This document shows, in pieces, positions 1 through 9,315 of a stretch of DNA of 64,000 nucleotides (positions within the stretch are counted from its first letter, which is position 1; every line of letters begins with the position of its first letter). Under the pieces are notes generated by a model. The model ran no database searches and was not told the origin of the DNA. It worked only from the letters and a program-made list of their open reading frames with translations. Origin of the DNA: Granulicella sibirica (GTDB taxonomy: Bacteria; Acidobacteriota; Terriglobia; Terriglobales; Acidobacteriaceae). The stretch is taken from NCBI RefSeq assembly GCF_004115155.1, contig NZ_RDSM01000005.1, forward strand, positions 140,945 to 204,944. Direction: 5' to 3'. The position numbers and the translations under genes were made by a program.

Positions 1-256
1 TCCAGTTCCGCCGGTGCATTCGTGAAGGACCGCAGTACGGCAAGCTGAACGGCTTGCCGACGAGAGATTCGCGAAGGTTTGTTGTCGCGTTGCATAGGAA
101 GTACCCAACCCCAAGCTACGGACCATGGCGCAATCGCATGTCATCACCTTGTAACGCCATTGTCTCGATTTCCTGTCGTTGCCGATTGACAATGCTTTGA
201 CAAAGTTCCGACGGCTGAAAGACACCTTTCAGGGAGCCACCTTGTAGCTTCACGGT
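1..256. other. Upstream region, no recognised gene
   Basis: A plus-strand frame is open from the window edge to a stop near position 200. Its translation is Arg-rich and matches no family I recognise, so it may be the tail of a gene cut by the window edge or chance. Two TTGACA hexamers (186-191 and 198-203) lie ahead of the barrel gene, but neither has a convincing -10 partner. Confidence 0.3.
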
Positions 257-1315
257 ATGTTTAGTCCCCGGGCGTTTCCTCCTTCTCATGGGTCGTCGGT
301 GAAGTGGCTGGCCCCGCTTGTACTCTGTCTCGCTGCGCAGATCTCCACGGCGCAGAACACTCCGCTGTTGTCAGGTGGCCTTGCATTCCAGACCACGACG
401 AATGCGGGCCAGACGTCTTACCTTCCGTTGCTTGAACCGCTTGTCGCCGTACCACTCGGCGAGAAGTTCTTCTTCGAGTCGCGCGCAGCCATCCTCGAAG
501 ACTTCTTTCCTTCGAACGGCAAATATGATCACTCTCACTTCGCAGGCTTTACCTACGCGCAGGTAGCCTTTCTGGCGTCACCGCGTCTCACCCTGGTTGC
601 CGGGGATTACCTGCTCCCGTTCAACGTCTACAACGAGCGCCTCTCGCCGGTCTGGATCAGTAACCTGCAAGATAGCCCTCTCATGAGCAGCATTGGTCTG
701 ATGTCCAGTGCCAGTGGCCTCGGAGGCATGGCGCGTGGAAAGGCTGTTCAGACTTCGAAGTACTCCATCGACTACGCTGCGTTCTTCTCCGCTCGGAGTG
801 GTAACCAACAGTTCGGCGCGACTCGTGCCGCCGGCGGCCGCGTCAGCCTGTATGTTCCGGCACATCGGTTGGAAGCCGGCCTGAGCTACGACCGTTCGCT
901 CCAGGGACCACAGCCGCAGCATGAGAATTTCTATGGAGCGCATGTGTGGTGGGAGCCAAAGGACATGGGGTTGCGCTTTCGTTCCGAGTTCGCCCGAGGC
1001 CATCATGCGCAAGGCTATTGGATCGAAGCGGACTACCGCACATGGGCGTTCGGAGGGCTTAATAGCTGGGTGGGTCGCATCGAACCGGTATTTCGTATGC
1101 AACAAACCTTTCGTCGCGACAACATTGTGAGCGATGGTGTGCCGCTGGTGAATACGCAGCGCGCGGACTTCGGGCTCAACTATAACCTGCCACACAATGT
1201 CCGGATACTCACAAGCTATTCCCGCCAGTTTTCTTCATCCGGCGACCACAACATCTGGGAAACCTCAATCGTCTATCGCTACCTGTTTCCAGCATGGAAG
1301 GAAAAATCGAAATGA
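257..1315 (+). CDS. Outer-membrane beta-barrel (porin-like) protein
   Basis: A 352-residue exported protein. Residues about 16-33 form a hydrophobic signal peptide ending in Ala before AQN. The rest alternates polar and aromatic residues as in outer-membrane strands (for example WIEADYRTW and WETSIVYRY near the C-terminus) and has no soluble-enzyme motif. It resembles the uncharacterised porin-like proteins encoded beside small cytochromes c in Acidobacteria. The stop overlaps the ATG of the cytochrome gene by four bases (ATGA at 1312-1315), so the two are probably translationally coupled and may act together in the envelope, for instance in electron transfer or solute entry. The ATG at 257 has only a distant GGGAG, so a GTG at residue 15 (position 299) is a possible alternative start. 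The specific substrate is unknown. Confidence 0.7.
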   Translation: MFSPRAFPPSHGSSVKWLAPLVLCLAAQISTAQNTPLLSGGLAFQTTTNAGQTSYLPLLEPLVAVPLGEKFFFESRAAILEDFFPSNGKYDHSHFAGFTYAQVAFLASPRLTLVAGDYLLPFNVYNERLSPVWISNLQDSPLMSSIGLMSSASGLGGMARGKAVQTSKYSIDYAAFFSARSGNQQFGATRAAGGRVSLYVPAHRLEAGLSYDRSLQGPQPQHENFYGAHVWWEPKDMGLRFRSEFARGHHAQGYWIEADYRTWAFGGLNSWVGRIEPVFRMQQTFRRDNIVSDGVPLVNTQRADFGLNYNLPHNVRILTSYSRQFSSSGDHNIWETSIVYRYLFPAWKEKSK

Positions 1316-1620
1316 TCAGGAAACTCTGCAATACCATTCTGCTCTGCGCCGCAGCCATTACCGTCTGCACAGGCGCGGCGAGAGCTCAGGCAAAGGTAGC
1401 AAAAGACCCGAAGCCCGCGGCGGAGGCAACCCCCGCAAAACCTCAGCCCGGGGATCAAACCGAAGGACAGCGCATCTTTGAGATGAACTGTTCCCGCTGC
1501 CATGCAACGCCGGAAGGGTTCTCTTCACGAATCTCAAACACGGTCGTTCGACATATGCGTGTTCGCGCCGGCCTAAGCGCTCATGATGAGCAGGCCCTTC
1601 GGCGCTTCTTCAATCCTTAG
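1312..1620 (+). CDS. Small periplasmic cytochrome c
   Basis: A 102-residue protein starting at the ATG that overlaps the upstream stop. An in-frame ATG at 1294 lies inside the barrel gene and is less likely. Residues 1-26 are a signal peptide ending ARAQ. A Pro/Lys/Ala-rich linker follows, then one haem-attachment motif CSRCH (Cys60, Cys63, His64). The only Met after it that could be an axial ligand is in RHMRVR. The domain is short for a class I cytochrome c (about 50 residues follow the signal and linker). It probably carries electrons in the periplasm with the upstream barrel protein. Its last 11 bases overlap the 3' end of the convergent phosphodiesterase gene. Confidence 0.8.
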   Translation: MIRKLCNTILLCAAAITVCTGAARAQAKVAKDPKPAAEATPAKPQPGDQTEGQRIFEMNCSRCHATPEGFSSRISNTVVRHMRVRAGLSAHDEQALRRFFNP

Positions 1621-3370
1621 GCGCATTCAGTATTTGAATCTTTTCCGCGGCCCATGCGGCCAGGTCTTTCTCCGGACCGGCCGCATGGGCTATTTTTTGC
1701 ACGGCGAGAAGAGCATCCGCGTCACCATGCCAGGCGAGAATGCGGATTGCACGTACTCTCGCGCTGGGTGTGTTCAGGGCATCACGCACGGTGGGGAGGA
1801 CTCGGATATCTGCTTTCACCAGTGCCCATTCAGCACAGTTGGCCGAAGCCTGGTTCGTTGAGGAGAGCTGTTGCACGACGATCGTGGGATCGTCACCAAT
1901 GCGATCCCAGAGTTGAAAACACCCGACGACGCTGTCTGTCTGGGCAAACTCATGGACTGGCTGAAAGGCGACGTGGACAAGGGCGGAGGTTGCGTCTGCA
2001 TCATGCAGACTGGAGAGCGCATGCAGCATAGCCATCTGTGCCCGAAACGAGGAAGTTGCTTCGCGAATCTGCTCCGGCGTGATGTTCTTCCGGCCGCCGG
2101 CGACATAGCCTTCCGCCAGGCTACGCTCTCGATCTATCTCTTTTTGAAGCTGCGCGGAGATCACCTTGGCGGCTCCGTTCGGACGGGTATGCGCCAGAGC
2201 CAAAGCCGCCGCGCCGCGAAGATTGACATCGCTGCTTTGAAAGAAGGGAAGGATAGCATCGATTGGAGCGTCTCCTTTCGTGCGCCCGAGAGCGCGAAGA
2301 GCCTCCAGTTGCACGCCGGGATCGGGGTCCGAGAGCATCGGAACCAGATCCGCGGCAGCGGACCCCAATTGGCCTAGAAGCCACGCGGCGTTCGCGCGTG
2401 CAGCAGCATTGTTCGCGCGTGCAGCAGATGTGAGTTGGCCGGACGTGAGTGCCGGCCTGGCGAGTAGAAGCGCGAGAGCGGCTGTGTGTGAGATACGGGG
2501 TGATGGATTGTCGAGCCAGCGGAGGAACCACGACTGGAGATCCGGATCTTGATAACGCGAGAGCTTGAGAATCGCTTGCGATCGCGCCGCATCGTCTCCG
2601 GTTTGCGCCTGCTCCTTAAGTCTCCGTATCTTCGATTCCACGTCGCGTCCAACGGCGTCGGCTCCCAGCCTCGGAAAGTCAACGTTGATGGCGTCGACGC
2701 CTGCAGCCACGGCGGCCTTCATCCCGGCAAGATCCATTCCGTGACTGTTCGCGGAGAAGTTCGCGATGACGGATTTCCCCTGGCGTTGCTGCGAAGCAAC
2801 TTCGGCTGCCGTCACGCCCGGCTGCACCCAGGCGGCACCATAGCCTGCGTCCGCAGCCGAAGGCAGCATGCGGCGTATGTCGTCCCACTCACCATTGAAT
2901 AGAACATGATCAATCATTCCCTCGCGCTCAAGAATTCGCAGTACATCCGCGCCGATGCCCTTGGTCTTGATGTCCAGGATGAGCCGGATGTCGAGGGAGC
3001 GGGCGAGGCGAAGTGCGTCGTCAAAGCGCGCCATACGCATGCCGGTAAAGCGCGGAGCCATCCATGCTCCGGCATCGAGGAGTTGCAGCTCGGCGAAGTT
3101 AGTCTGCTCCACGTCCCCGTGGCCATCGGTAAGCCGATCGAGCAGACCGTCGTGATTGAGAACAATCTCCCCATCCAAGGTCCGGCGCAGATCGATCTCC
3201 ACCACGTTGCAGCCTAGAAGGGCTGCCTGCTCAAGGCTTGCAAGCGTATTCTCAGGAGCGTCTTCGTTCGCGGTGCGATGGCAGTAGAGAAGTGGGCCAT
3301 GCTGTATCGGTTGAGCCTGCCCCATCGCGACGGAGCAGGCTGAAAGAATGAACAACGCACGTGCCTTCAT
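1610..3370 (-). CDS. Exported glycerophosphodiester phosphodiesterase with HEAT repeats
   Basis: A 586-residue protein from the ATG at 3370. The longer frame adds 23 residues overlapping the MFS gene and hides the signal peptide. Residues 1-18 are a signal peptide. The GDPD domain (about 25-265) keeps the family residues: HR (31-32), PENT (39-42), EID (58-60) and HD (73-74), consistent with metal-dependent hydrolysis of glycerophosphodiesters to glycerol-3-phosphate and an alcohol. From about 270 to the end come Ala/Leu-rich helical repeats of HEAT type, probably a protein-binding solenoid. The fusion roughly doubles the usual GDPD length. The start overlaps the MFS stop as ATGA, making this the last gene of the operon. 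The C-terminal coding region carries the opposite-strand terminator. Confidence 0.85.
   Translation of the reverse strand: MKARALFILSACSVAMGQAQPIQHGPLLYCHRTANEDAPENTLASLEQAALLGCNVVEIDLRRTLDGEIVLNHDGLLDRLTDGHGDVEQTNFAELQLLDAGAWMAPRFTGMRMARFDDALRLARSLDIRLILDIKTKGIGADVLRILEREGMIDHVLFNGEWDDIRRMLPSAADAGYGAAWVQPGVTAAEVASQQRQGKSVIANFSANSHGMDLAGMKAAVAAGVDAINVDFPRLGADAVGRDVESKIRRLKEQAQTGDDAARSQAILKLSRYQDPDLQSWFLRWLDNPSPRISHTAALALLLARPALTSGQLTSAARANNAAARANAAWLLGQLGSAAADLVPMLSDPDPGVQLEALRALGRTKGDAPIDAILPFFQSSDVNLRGAAALALAHTRPNGAAKVISAQLQKEIDRERSLAEGYVAGGRKNITPEQIREATSSFRAQMAMLHALSSLHDADATSALVHVAFQPVHEFAQTDSVVGCFQLWDRIGDDPTIVVQQLSSTNQASANCAEWALVKADIRVLPTVRDALNTPSARVRAIRILAWHGDADALLAVQKIAHAAGPEKDLAAWAAEKIQILNAPKD
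1650..1698 (+). terminator. Intrinsic terminator of the barrel-cytochrome operon
   Basis: A perfect 12-bp inverted repeat (gcccatgcggcc at 1650-1661, ggccgcatgggc at 1679-1690) has a further ggtc/gacc pairing inside the loop. It is followed on the plus strand by TATTTTTT (1691-1698). It lies 30 bases past the cytochrome stop and inside the coding sequence of the opposing phosphodiesterase gene. Confidence 0.85.
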
Positions 3371-4641
3371 GGATATTCCTGCCTCATGTATGGACTTACG
3401 AGACGAAACAAAGAGACGGCCACGATCACGCCGGCGCAAGCGATAACCCCAAGAGGAATGGCGTAGCCGAAGCGGGAAAACGAAGCACCGGCAAGCGTGA
3501 CCGTGAGAGACGAAAGGAGGGCATTCAGAAACATCACCATGGCAGCAGCATGGCTACGTTGTGCATCGTTCACTTCGCTCATGAGTAGGTTGTAGAGGGC
3601 CGGTGAGCACATCCAGTGCGCGGTCGAGAACAACAGGTAAAGAAGAATAGCGACGGGTCCGGAGTGGCTCAGGGCAAGCCCGCAAAGACAGGAAACGGCG
3701 ACGAGCTGCATGGCGAGAATGCCGCGCAGAAGTCCGAGGGCTCGGATCACCGCGGGCGTCATTAGACCGAGGAAGAGCTGCAGGCACTGCCCGGGGGAGA
3801 AAACCAATCCAATTTTTTGCATTGGAACGAAGTTCTGCCGAACCAGATAGATATTCGCGAACGGCAGGAAAGCTCCCATGCATGCAGTCCAAAGCGCCAT
3901 GCAAGGCAGAAAGCGCAGCAGGAACGGGGTCAACCGGAAGCCGGTGAGAATGCCTGCCTGTTCTTCGTCCGTTGTCTTGCCGGGCTGCAATCGCAGTCGT
4001 GCTGCAGGGATGATGGCCAAGACGCCGATGAGACATGAGGCTAGAAGGATCCAGCGATGCATCACAAGTTCAGAACGCAGGATGGCAAAATGTGTCAGCC
4101 AACGTGGAAGATATCCTGTGACGGCACCGCCGATCGCGCTCGTCACGATGCTTGCGCAGAAGATGAGGCTGTACGCGGATGCCCGGTTTTGATCGTTCGT
4201 GAGGCGCGCCACGGCAGGCAGGTACGCGATGCCCCAGAGGCTCATGGAGGCGCCGGCAAGGAAACCGAGGACGATCTGTGGCGTCGTGCCCAGAAAGACG
4301 ATGCGGGCCGCCCCCAGCAAAGAGGCAGTCAGAATGCATACCAAGAGTAGCGGCTTGACGCCGATCCGGCGTCCCAGTGCACCGGCGGGTAAGGTTGCGA
4401 GCGTGGACCCGAGAGTGAACGCTCCGTTGATCAAACCGATGGCCCGTTCTGTTGTATGTGCGTCAAGCAGGAACAGGTTGAACAGAAAGAAGTAAATTGC
4501 AAAGCCCGCATCGAAGAAGAGAGCGACGCAGAAAAAGATCCAATACTCTTTCGCCAGGGCCTGCGATCGGAGCCACGCGAGCGGTCCGCGTAAATGTGCA
4601 GAGGTGGACGTGTCAGCGGGCTGCGATAAAGCGTTCGGCAT
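3367..4641 (-). CDS. MFS transporter
   Basis: An inner-membrane protein of about 424 residues with roughly 12 hydrophobic segments. The first is EYWIFFCVALFFDAGFAIYF. The loop after helix 2 has the charged GRRIGVK element typical of the major facilitator superfamily. I place the start at MPNALS (4641), which cuts the overlap with the upstream kinase gene to 29 bases. The longest frame starts at 4686. The substrate cannot be read from sequence. Its place between a P-loop kinase and a glycerophosphodiesterase behind a TonB receptor suggests uptake of a nutrient brought in by the receptor, or of the phosphodiesterase product. It ends in a four-base overlap with the phosphodiesterase start. Confidence 0.85.
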   Translation of the reverse strand: MPNALSQPADTSTSAHLRGPLAWLRSQALAKEYWIFFCVALFFDAGFAIYFFLFNLFLLDAHTTERAIGLINGAFTLGSTLATLPAGALGRRIGVKPLLLVCILTASLLGAARIVFLGTTPQIVLGFLAGASMSLWGIAYLPAVARLTNDQNRASAYSLIFCASIVTSAIGGAVTGYLPRWLTHFAILRSELVMHRWILLASCLIGVLAIIPAARLRLQPGKTTDEEQAGILTGFRLTPFLLRFLPCMALWTACMGAFLPFANIYLVRQNFVPMQKIGLVFSPGQCLQLFLGLMTPAVIRALGLLRGILAMQLVAVSCLCGLALSHSGPVAILLYLLFSTAHWMCSPALYNLLMSEVNDAQRSHAAAMVMFLNALLSSLTVTLAGASFSRFGYAIPLGVIACAGVIVAVSLFRLVSPYMRQEYP

Positions 4642-5650
4642 TCTCGCCCTCCTCGGCGAGCCAGCGCAAGAGCCGGATCGCATCATCCAGCGTTTGGTAG
4701 CGCAGCTCGTACACAGGCGCGGTCAGCAGGCGATCGATAGCGCGGTATTGGATATCGAGCATGCGCGGTATGCCATAGAGAGTTGCCCCCATGGACTCCC
4801 GCGCTGCAACAGGCGATGAGCTCACCAGCGCGGCAGGGCCGTTGTGATTTCTGTTGAGGAAGATGACATAGTCCACATCTGCCGTCGGGGATGTCGTGAC
4901 ATCCTTCATCGTGTTTGTTGGCACCTCGACGGAGGGCTTTCCTGCGATTCGCGCGGTCAACTTGAGCGGGCTGATCTCAGGGAACAGCGATGCGGACTCT
5001 GGCCGAAGGCGCACCTGGTGGCAGTTGCCAGTGACTCGCCGGCTTGTCTCCTCATTCATGAGATAGGAAGCGTCGTCCGAGGTGTAGATCCAGCCCTGAT
5101 GGGCGCATGCATAGGCGAGTGTCGACTTGCCTGCACCGGAGTCGCCACAAAGAAGGATGCCCCGCGAATTCCATGAAACGCACGCTCCGTGAATTGGAGT
5201 GACATAGCGGGTACAGATACACGAATACGCCGCGGTGAGGAGATGCTGGCGCACAAAGAGGGGATAGCGTAGCGCAGCCTCCGTTATGTGCGTGCGCACC
5301 GTCGAGCGTTCCACGTCAACGACGCTGAAGTTATTCCCGTCGCATATGGTGGTAACCAAAGGCATCAAGAGGTGATATGCCGGTGGAGGCGGGCACCGCG
5401 TTTCCGAGGACTCTTCCACGACAATGTCGCAACGGATTGGATCCTTGGGAAATCGTGCCGTAAATGGCCGCCACATCTCTTCCAGCATCTTGAGGACGGC
5501 TGCGGAGTTTGTGAAGACATCCACCGGGAAGCCGAACGGGAAGAAACGTTGCTTGAGGGTTGGTGGCGGTCCTTCGAGTGGATGACGAAGCCGCTCCTGC
5601 TGCCTTGTCAAATAGGTACGGGTTGCCGTCTCGGCCCGGAGAACTGGCAC
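4613..5650 (-). CDS. HprK-like P-loop serine kinase family protein
   Basis: A 345-residue cytoplasmic protein starting at GTG, two bases after the TonB receptor stop, with GAGG about 9 bases upstream inside the receptor gene. The C-terminal half has the HPr kinase/phosphorylase fold signature: PIHGAC (His154), Walker A GDSGAGKST (169-177) and an acidic SDDA (191-194). The N-terminal 130 residues are not the usual HprK N-domain. I see no HPr gene nearby. Related HprK-like proteins are common in Acidobacteria and also occur in peptide-modification clusters, so the substrate may be a sugar, a protein or something else. It is probably co-transcribed with the receptor, MFS and phosphodiesterase genes. 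ATP binding is well supported, the substrate is not. Confidence 0.75.
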   Translation of the reverse strand: MPVLRAETATRTYLTRQQERLRHPLEGPPPTLKQRFFPFGFPVDVFTNSAAVLKMLEEMWRPFTARFPKDPIRCDIVVEESSETRCPPPPAYHLLMPLVTTICDGNNFSVVDVERSTVRTHITEAALRYPLFVRQHLLTAAYSCICTRYVTPIHGACVSWNSRGILLCGDSGAGKSTLAYACAHQGWIYTSDDASYLMNEETSRRVTGNCHQVRLRPESASLFPEISPLKLTARIAGKPSVEVPTNTMKDVTTSPTADVDYVIFLNRNHNGPAALVSSSPVAARESMGATLYGIPRMLDIQYRAIDRLLTAPVYELRYQTLDDAIRLLRWLAEEGENAERFIAAR

Positions 5651-5652
5651 GC

Positions 5653-8600
5653 TTAGAACCTCAGCTTGGCTGCGAGTTGAATAATGCGAGGATGGGGTCC
5701 GCCCTGCTCGCCGAGGATCAGGCCGAAGCTTTGACTGGCGACAGCCGGCTGCAATGGGTTTCCATAACCAAGGTTGTTGTTCGGGTTGCCAAACTGGGGC
5801 GTATTGGTGAGGTTGAAGAATTCGCTGCGGAACGAGAGCTTTAGCTGCTCCCGCAATGGAAAGATCCGCTCGACGGCAAAGTCGAGATTATGCTGGCCCG
5901 GGCCGCGAACGAGGCCCACGCCGCTATTGCCAAAATCCTCATCGGCGATGCTGGAGCTATTGGGCGCCTGCGGTGCTCGTTGAAACGCAGTCGCGTCGAG
6001 ATAGCGGCCGCTCACGACCCGATCGAACAGAGAGCCCTTCGTGGACGGTGACGCGTGGGGGACCACCTGGGCGCGAACCTCGCCTCCCAGCAGCGAATAA
6101 ACCGAACCGGCGTTGCCGTCGAAAACACTGAGTGCAGCGCCCGACTGAATGAGGGCGATTCCTGAGAACTGCCAATCGTTCGCGATATGCCGTAGAGCCG
6201 CGGGACCCGTGTGCACGTGTGGCGTGTTCCAGACTGCGTTGATCACAAGGCGCTGAGCTCGATCGTCGTTGGCCAGACCATAGGAGGACTGTCGCAGATG
6301 AAACTGATCGTTCGTGGGTAACTGCAGCTCGAAGGTATCCGTGCCACCTTCGCCATTGACCTCGTCGAGGTTCTTCGACCAGGTATAGCTGACCTGAAAT
6401 TCAAGCCCATGCGATAGACGCCGCAGGATGCTTGCTTCCAGCGCGTTGAAGTTGGCCTCGAAGACTGAGTCCGTGAGCAGCGATCCTGGGCTGAGGCCCT
6501 GGAAGGGCATCCGCAGAAATGCATTGTCACTGGTGTTGACGGTCTGCCCGTTCACCGGATTGCCCGGAGAGGCAAGCAATGCCTGATCGAACTCCAGCTG
6601 GCCCGAGCGGTGGTCCGAACGCGTCCCAACGTAGCCGACCTGCACCAGCGTGCTGCGCCCAGCCTCGTACTGGATGTTGAAGTTGTACTCAGCCGTGCGG
6701 CCATCTTTGATGTTCGGGTTGATTCCTTCGATGAACGGGAAGCCAAAGTTGACCAGAGGCTGGAAGATCGGGAATGAAGAAGCGGATGGAGTGAGCGGAA
6801 CGAATGGGTTTTGCAGCGTGGCAGGCCCGTTGGGAGCACCGGAATTGAACTGAGAGATCGCGAAGGGCAGTTGGCCCAACATCGCCTCGGGAAGGTTGCC
6901 GGAGTGCCGATCGTAATATAGGCCAGCCCCGCCGCGCACGACGATAACCGGCGTCTGAGTGGCCTGCCAGACGAAGCCGAAGCGAGGACTGACGTCTCCG
7001 TGCGGCGTCTTGTAGTAGCTGGAATAGGATGTGCGCGTGACGCCTGCGGGGACATCGCCAGGGAAGTTCGAAGCCACGCTAAAGCCGTTCAAGACGCCCG
7101 AGTCCGGAAGAACCCCCTGCAGCGCCTGGGTTGGGTCAAAGTTCGTCAGACGTCCGTGTACGTCGCTCGGGGCACCGAAGATTTCGTAGCGGAGTCCAAC
7201 GTTCAAGGTTAGGCGAGGCGTTAGCTTGAAATCGTCCTGAGCGAAGGCCGCGAGATCACGATAGCGTTCGTCCCGGCGAAAGATGCCTCCGCCAGAGATG
7301 CTCAGGGAGACGTTGCTGAGGCCAAGCGGACTGTTGTTTTGCGCCGCGCTTTGACCCAGTAGAAAGTCCGGCAGGGAAGCGATCATAAGATTGCCATCCA
7401 CCTGCTGCGGTTGATCCTCGCTGACCTGGTGATACTTCACCTCGACACCGAATCGTGCGTTGTTGCGTCCTTTCGTGAGCGCCACGGTGTCCTGTCCGAG
7501 GAATGTGTCGGTGACAGACCATTCGCTCGGTGTGCCGCCGTCGCCAACGGTGAAACCGCCGACGCTGATGGATGGCATGTTGGCTCCGGCCACCGCTGGC
7601 CCGGTGGGTGTGCCAATGCCGAGCGAAGTAGCGCTCAGCGGATTCTCCGCCGCGGCGAGTCCCTCGTAACGCGTATAACCGAAGCGCGCGATATTGGTCA
7701 GAGACGGGCTTGCGATGTGCGTGTCGGCCAGCGAAAAAAGCAGATTCTTGCTGGACGCATCAGTGCCCCACCCGGGGACGTTGGCCCCATTGGGAGAGAA
7801 GGGAAGGGTGGTGGTCCCGTTGGCGTAGAAGAAGCGTTGCGAAAGGGTATTTCGGGCCGTAAGAGTCTCGTCGAGATTCGCGCTGTATTGATCTTCGTTG
7901 TAGTAGGCAGGCGGATGAAACGTGGAGGTTCCGACAGGAAGTTGATCCGATGCGTTGGGCCCGGTTGCGACCAGCGGAATCTGAGGTGCCGGCACGGCGA
8001 ACTGCCCGTTCGGCAACTTCGCGTTCAGGAGTGCTAGGGCGACAGGCGAAATATTCGAGCCGTCGCATGTGACTTGGGTGCCCCCGGCGTTTGTCTGGTA
8101 TCCGAGTGCGGCCTGGCCCTGGCCGTCCAGATGCGTCGCAGGGCAGAACTGCGCACCGAGCGCGGTGGCAGAACGATCCGAAGTGAGCAGGGGAAGCGTG
8201 GCCGTGCGTGATGTCCCGAGCCCGTTCACCTGTCGCGTGCCTTGGTATGCGACAAAGAAAAAATCGCGGTCTCGCAGAAGCTTCCCACCCACGGCCGCCC
8301 CGAACTGATTCTGCTTCAGGTCTGCGCGAGGCTGGCCGTGAAGTTTGGAGAAGAAGTCGTTGGCGTTGAAGATGTTGTTGCGAACGAACTCCCACACGTC
8401 ACCATGAAGCTGGTTGCCTCCGGTCCGGCTCACGATGTCGATATTGGCGCCTGAACCACGACCATAGCCTGCATCGTAGTTTGCCGTCTGCACGCGAAAC
8501 TCCTCGATGGAATCGGGTGCGGGAATGGCTGTGCCAGTCTCGTAGTTCTGGGCCCCGGCGGCAGAGTTTTCTAGTATGTTGTTCGCGTCGATCCCGTTGA

Positions 8601-9183
8601 ACTGGATGTTGTTGGAGAGGGGGGTCGCTCCCTGGGCGGCGACGTTCTGTGTGCCGTTGCCAAGGGTGGTGACGGTCGGCAGATCGGCGATGACGCCTGG
8701 AGACAGCCCAAGAATCTGTGTGTAATTCCGTGAGGCAAGAGGGAGGGACGTGATCGCCTCACCGTCGACCAGGCCACCTATGGTGGAGCTTTCGATGTTC
8801 GCGACCGGACGCGTCGCCCGAACATCGATGGTGGTCTGGGCGCTCTGGAGGGAGAGGCGAATCACAACGGCTTGTGTCTCACTTACCGATACCCGAATCT
8901 CACGCGTAACGCTAGGCGCAAAGCCCGCAGCGGAAACGGAAATGGTGTAGGTGCCCGGTGATATCAGGGGCAAACGAAAGATGCCGAGGCTATTCGTTTC
9001 GACAGTCCGGACGACATCGGTTGCACCGTTGGTAACAACAATGCCGGCGTGCGCAACTGCCCTGCCGGACGGGTCGGTAACCGCACCACTCATGCCGCCC
9101 GTTCCCGGTGTCTGTGCCGCCATCTCGAGGCTTGCGCTCAAAACGAGCGCAGCAAATCGCATTCCTTGTGTGCACAATCTCAT
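5653..9183 (-). CDS. TonB-dependent receptor, Oar-like, with carboxypeptidase-regulatory domain
   Basis: About 1176 residues from the ATG at 9183. The 44 extra residues of the longest frame are not signal-like. The signal peptide is MRLCTQGMRFAALVLSASLE. It is followed by a carboxypeptidase-regulatory-like (CarboxypepD_reg) beta-sandwich (about 28-110: SGAVTDPSGRAV...TYTISVSAAGF), a plug domain with SLPLASRNYTQILGLSPGV, and a large barrel. Strands include LRYEIFG and a C-terminal half ending in Phe (LAAKLRF), as expected for outer-membrane insertion. It moves a large substrate, possibly a glycan or peptide, across the outer membrane using TonB energy. It is first in the operon with the kinase, MFS and phosphodiesterase genes. 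Confidence 0.9.
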   Translation of the reverse strand: MRLCTQGMRFAALVLSASLEMAAQTPGTGGMSGAVTDPSGRAVAHAGIVVTNGATDVVRTVETNSLGIFRLPLISPGTYTISVSAAGFAPSVTREIRVSVSETQAVVIRLSLQSAQTTIDVRATRPVANIESSTIGGLVDGEAITSLPLASRNYTQILGLSPGVIADLPTVTTLGNGTQNVAAQGATPLSNNIQFNGIDANNILENSAAGAQNYETGTAIPAPDSIEEFRVQTANYDAGYGRGSGANIDIVSRTGGNQLHGDVWEFVRNNIFNANDFFSKLHGQPRADLKQNQFGAAVGGKLLRDRDFFFVAYQGTRQVNGLGTSRTATLPLLTSDRSATALGAQFCPATHLDGQGQAALGYQTNAGGTQVTCDGSNISPVALALLNAKLPNGQFAVPAPQIPLVATGPNASDQLPVGTSTFHPPAYYNEDQYSANLDETLTARNTLSQRFFYANGTTTLPFSPNGANVPGWGTDASSKNLLFSLADTHIASPSLTNIARFGYTRYEGLAAAENPLSATSLGIGTPTGPAVAGANMPSISVGGFTVGDGGTPSEWSVTDTFLGQDTVALTKGRNNARFGVEVKYHQVSEDQPQQVDGNLMIASLPDFLLGQSAAQNNSPLGLSNVSLSISGGGIFRRDERYRDLAAFAQDDFKLTPRLTLNVGLRYEIFGAPSDVHGRLTNFDPTQALQGVLPDSGVLNGFSVASNFPGDVPAGVTRTSYSSYYKTPHGDVSPRFGFVWQATQTPVIVVRGGAGLYYDRHSGNLPEAMLGQLPFAISQFNSGAPNGPATLQNPFVPLTPSASSFPIFQPLVNFGFPFIEGINPNIKDGRTAEYNFNIQYEAGRSTLVQVGYVGTRSDHRSGQLEFDQALLASPGNPVNGQTVNTSDNAFLRMPFQGLSPGSLLTDSVFEANFNALEASILRRLSHGLEFQVSYTWSKNLDEVNGEGGTDTFELQLPTNDQFHLRQSSYGLANDDRAQRLVINAVWNTPHVHTGPAALRHIANDWQFSGIALIQSGAALSVFDGNAGSVYSLLGGEVRAQVVPHASPSTKGSLFDRVVSGRYLDATAFQRAPQAPNSSSIADEDFGNSGVGLVRGPGQHNLDFAVERIFPLREQLKLSFRSEFFNLTNTPQFGNPNNNLGYGNPLQPAVASQSFGLILGEQGGPHPRIIQLAAKLRF

Positions 9184-9315
9184 TCGTCTTTCGCCCCGTG
9201 TAATTCCTAGTTGAGGCTGAGTATGCCGAATGGGTTGGTGAACAGTTGTTACTCCTTTGTCACCACATTGTTTTCTCTCTGCACAAGATTGCGAGAGCTT
9301 ATAAATTCGTTTCAC

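Noticed and set aside
578..1195. 205-codon minus-strand frame opposite the barrel gene
   Set aside because: It mirrors the coding strand, has no family features, and the plus-strand protein has a signal peptide and barrel pattern.
2391..2427. Duplicated ttcgcgcgtgcagcag
   Set aside because: It lies within Ala-Arg-rich HEAT repeats of the phosphodiesterase and follows from the repeated protein sequence.
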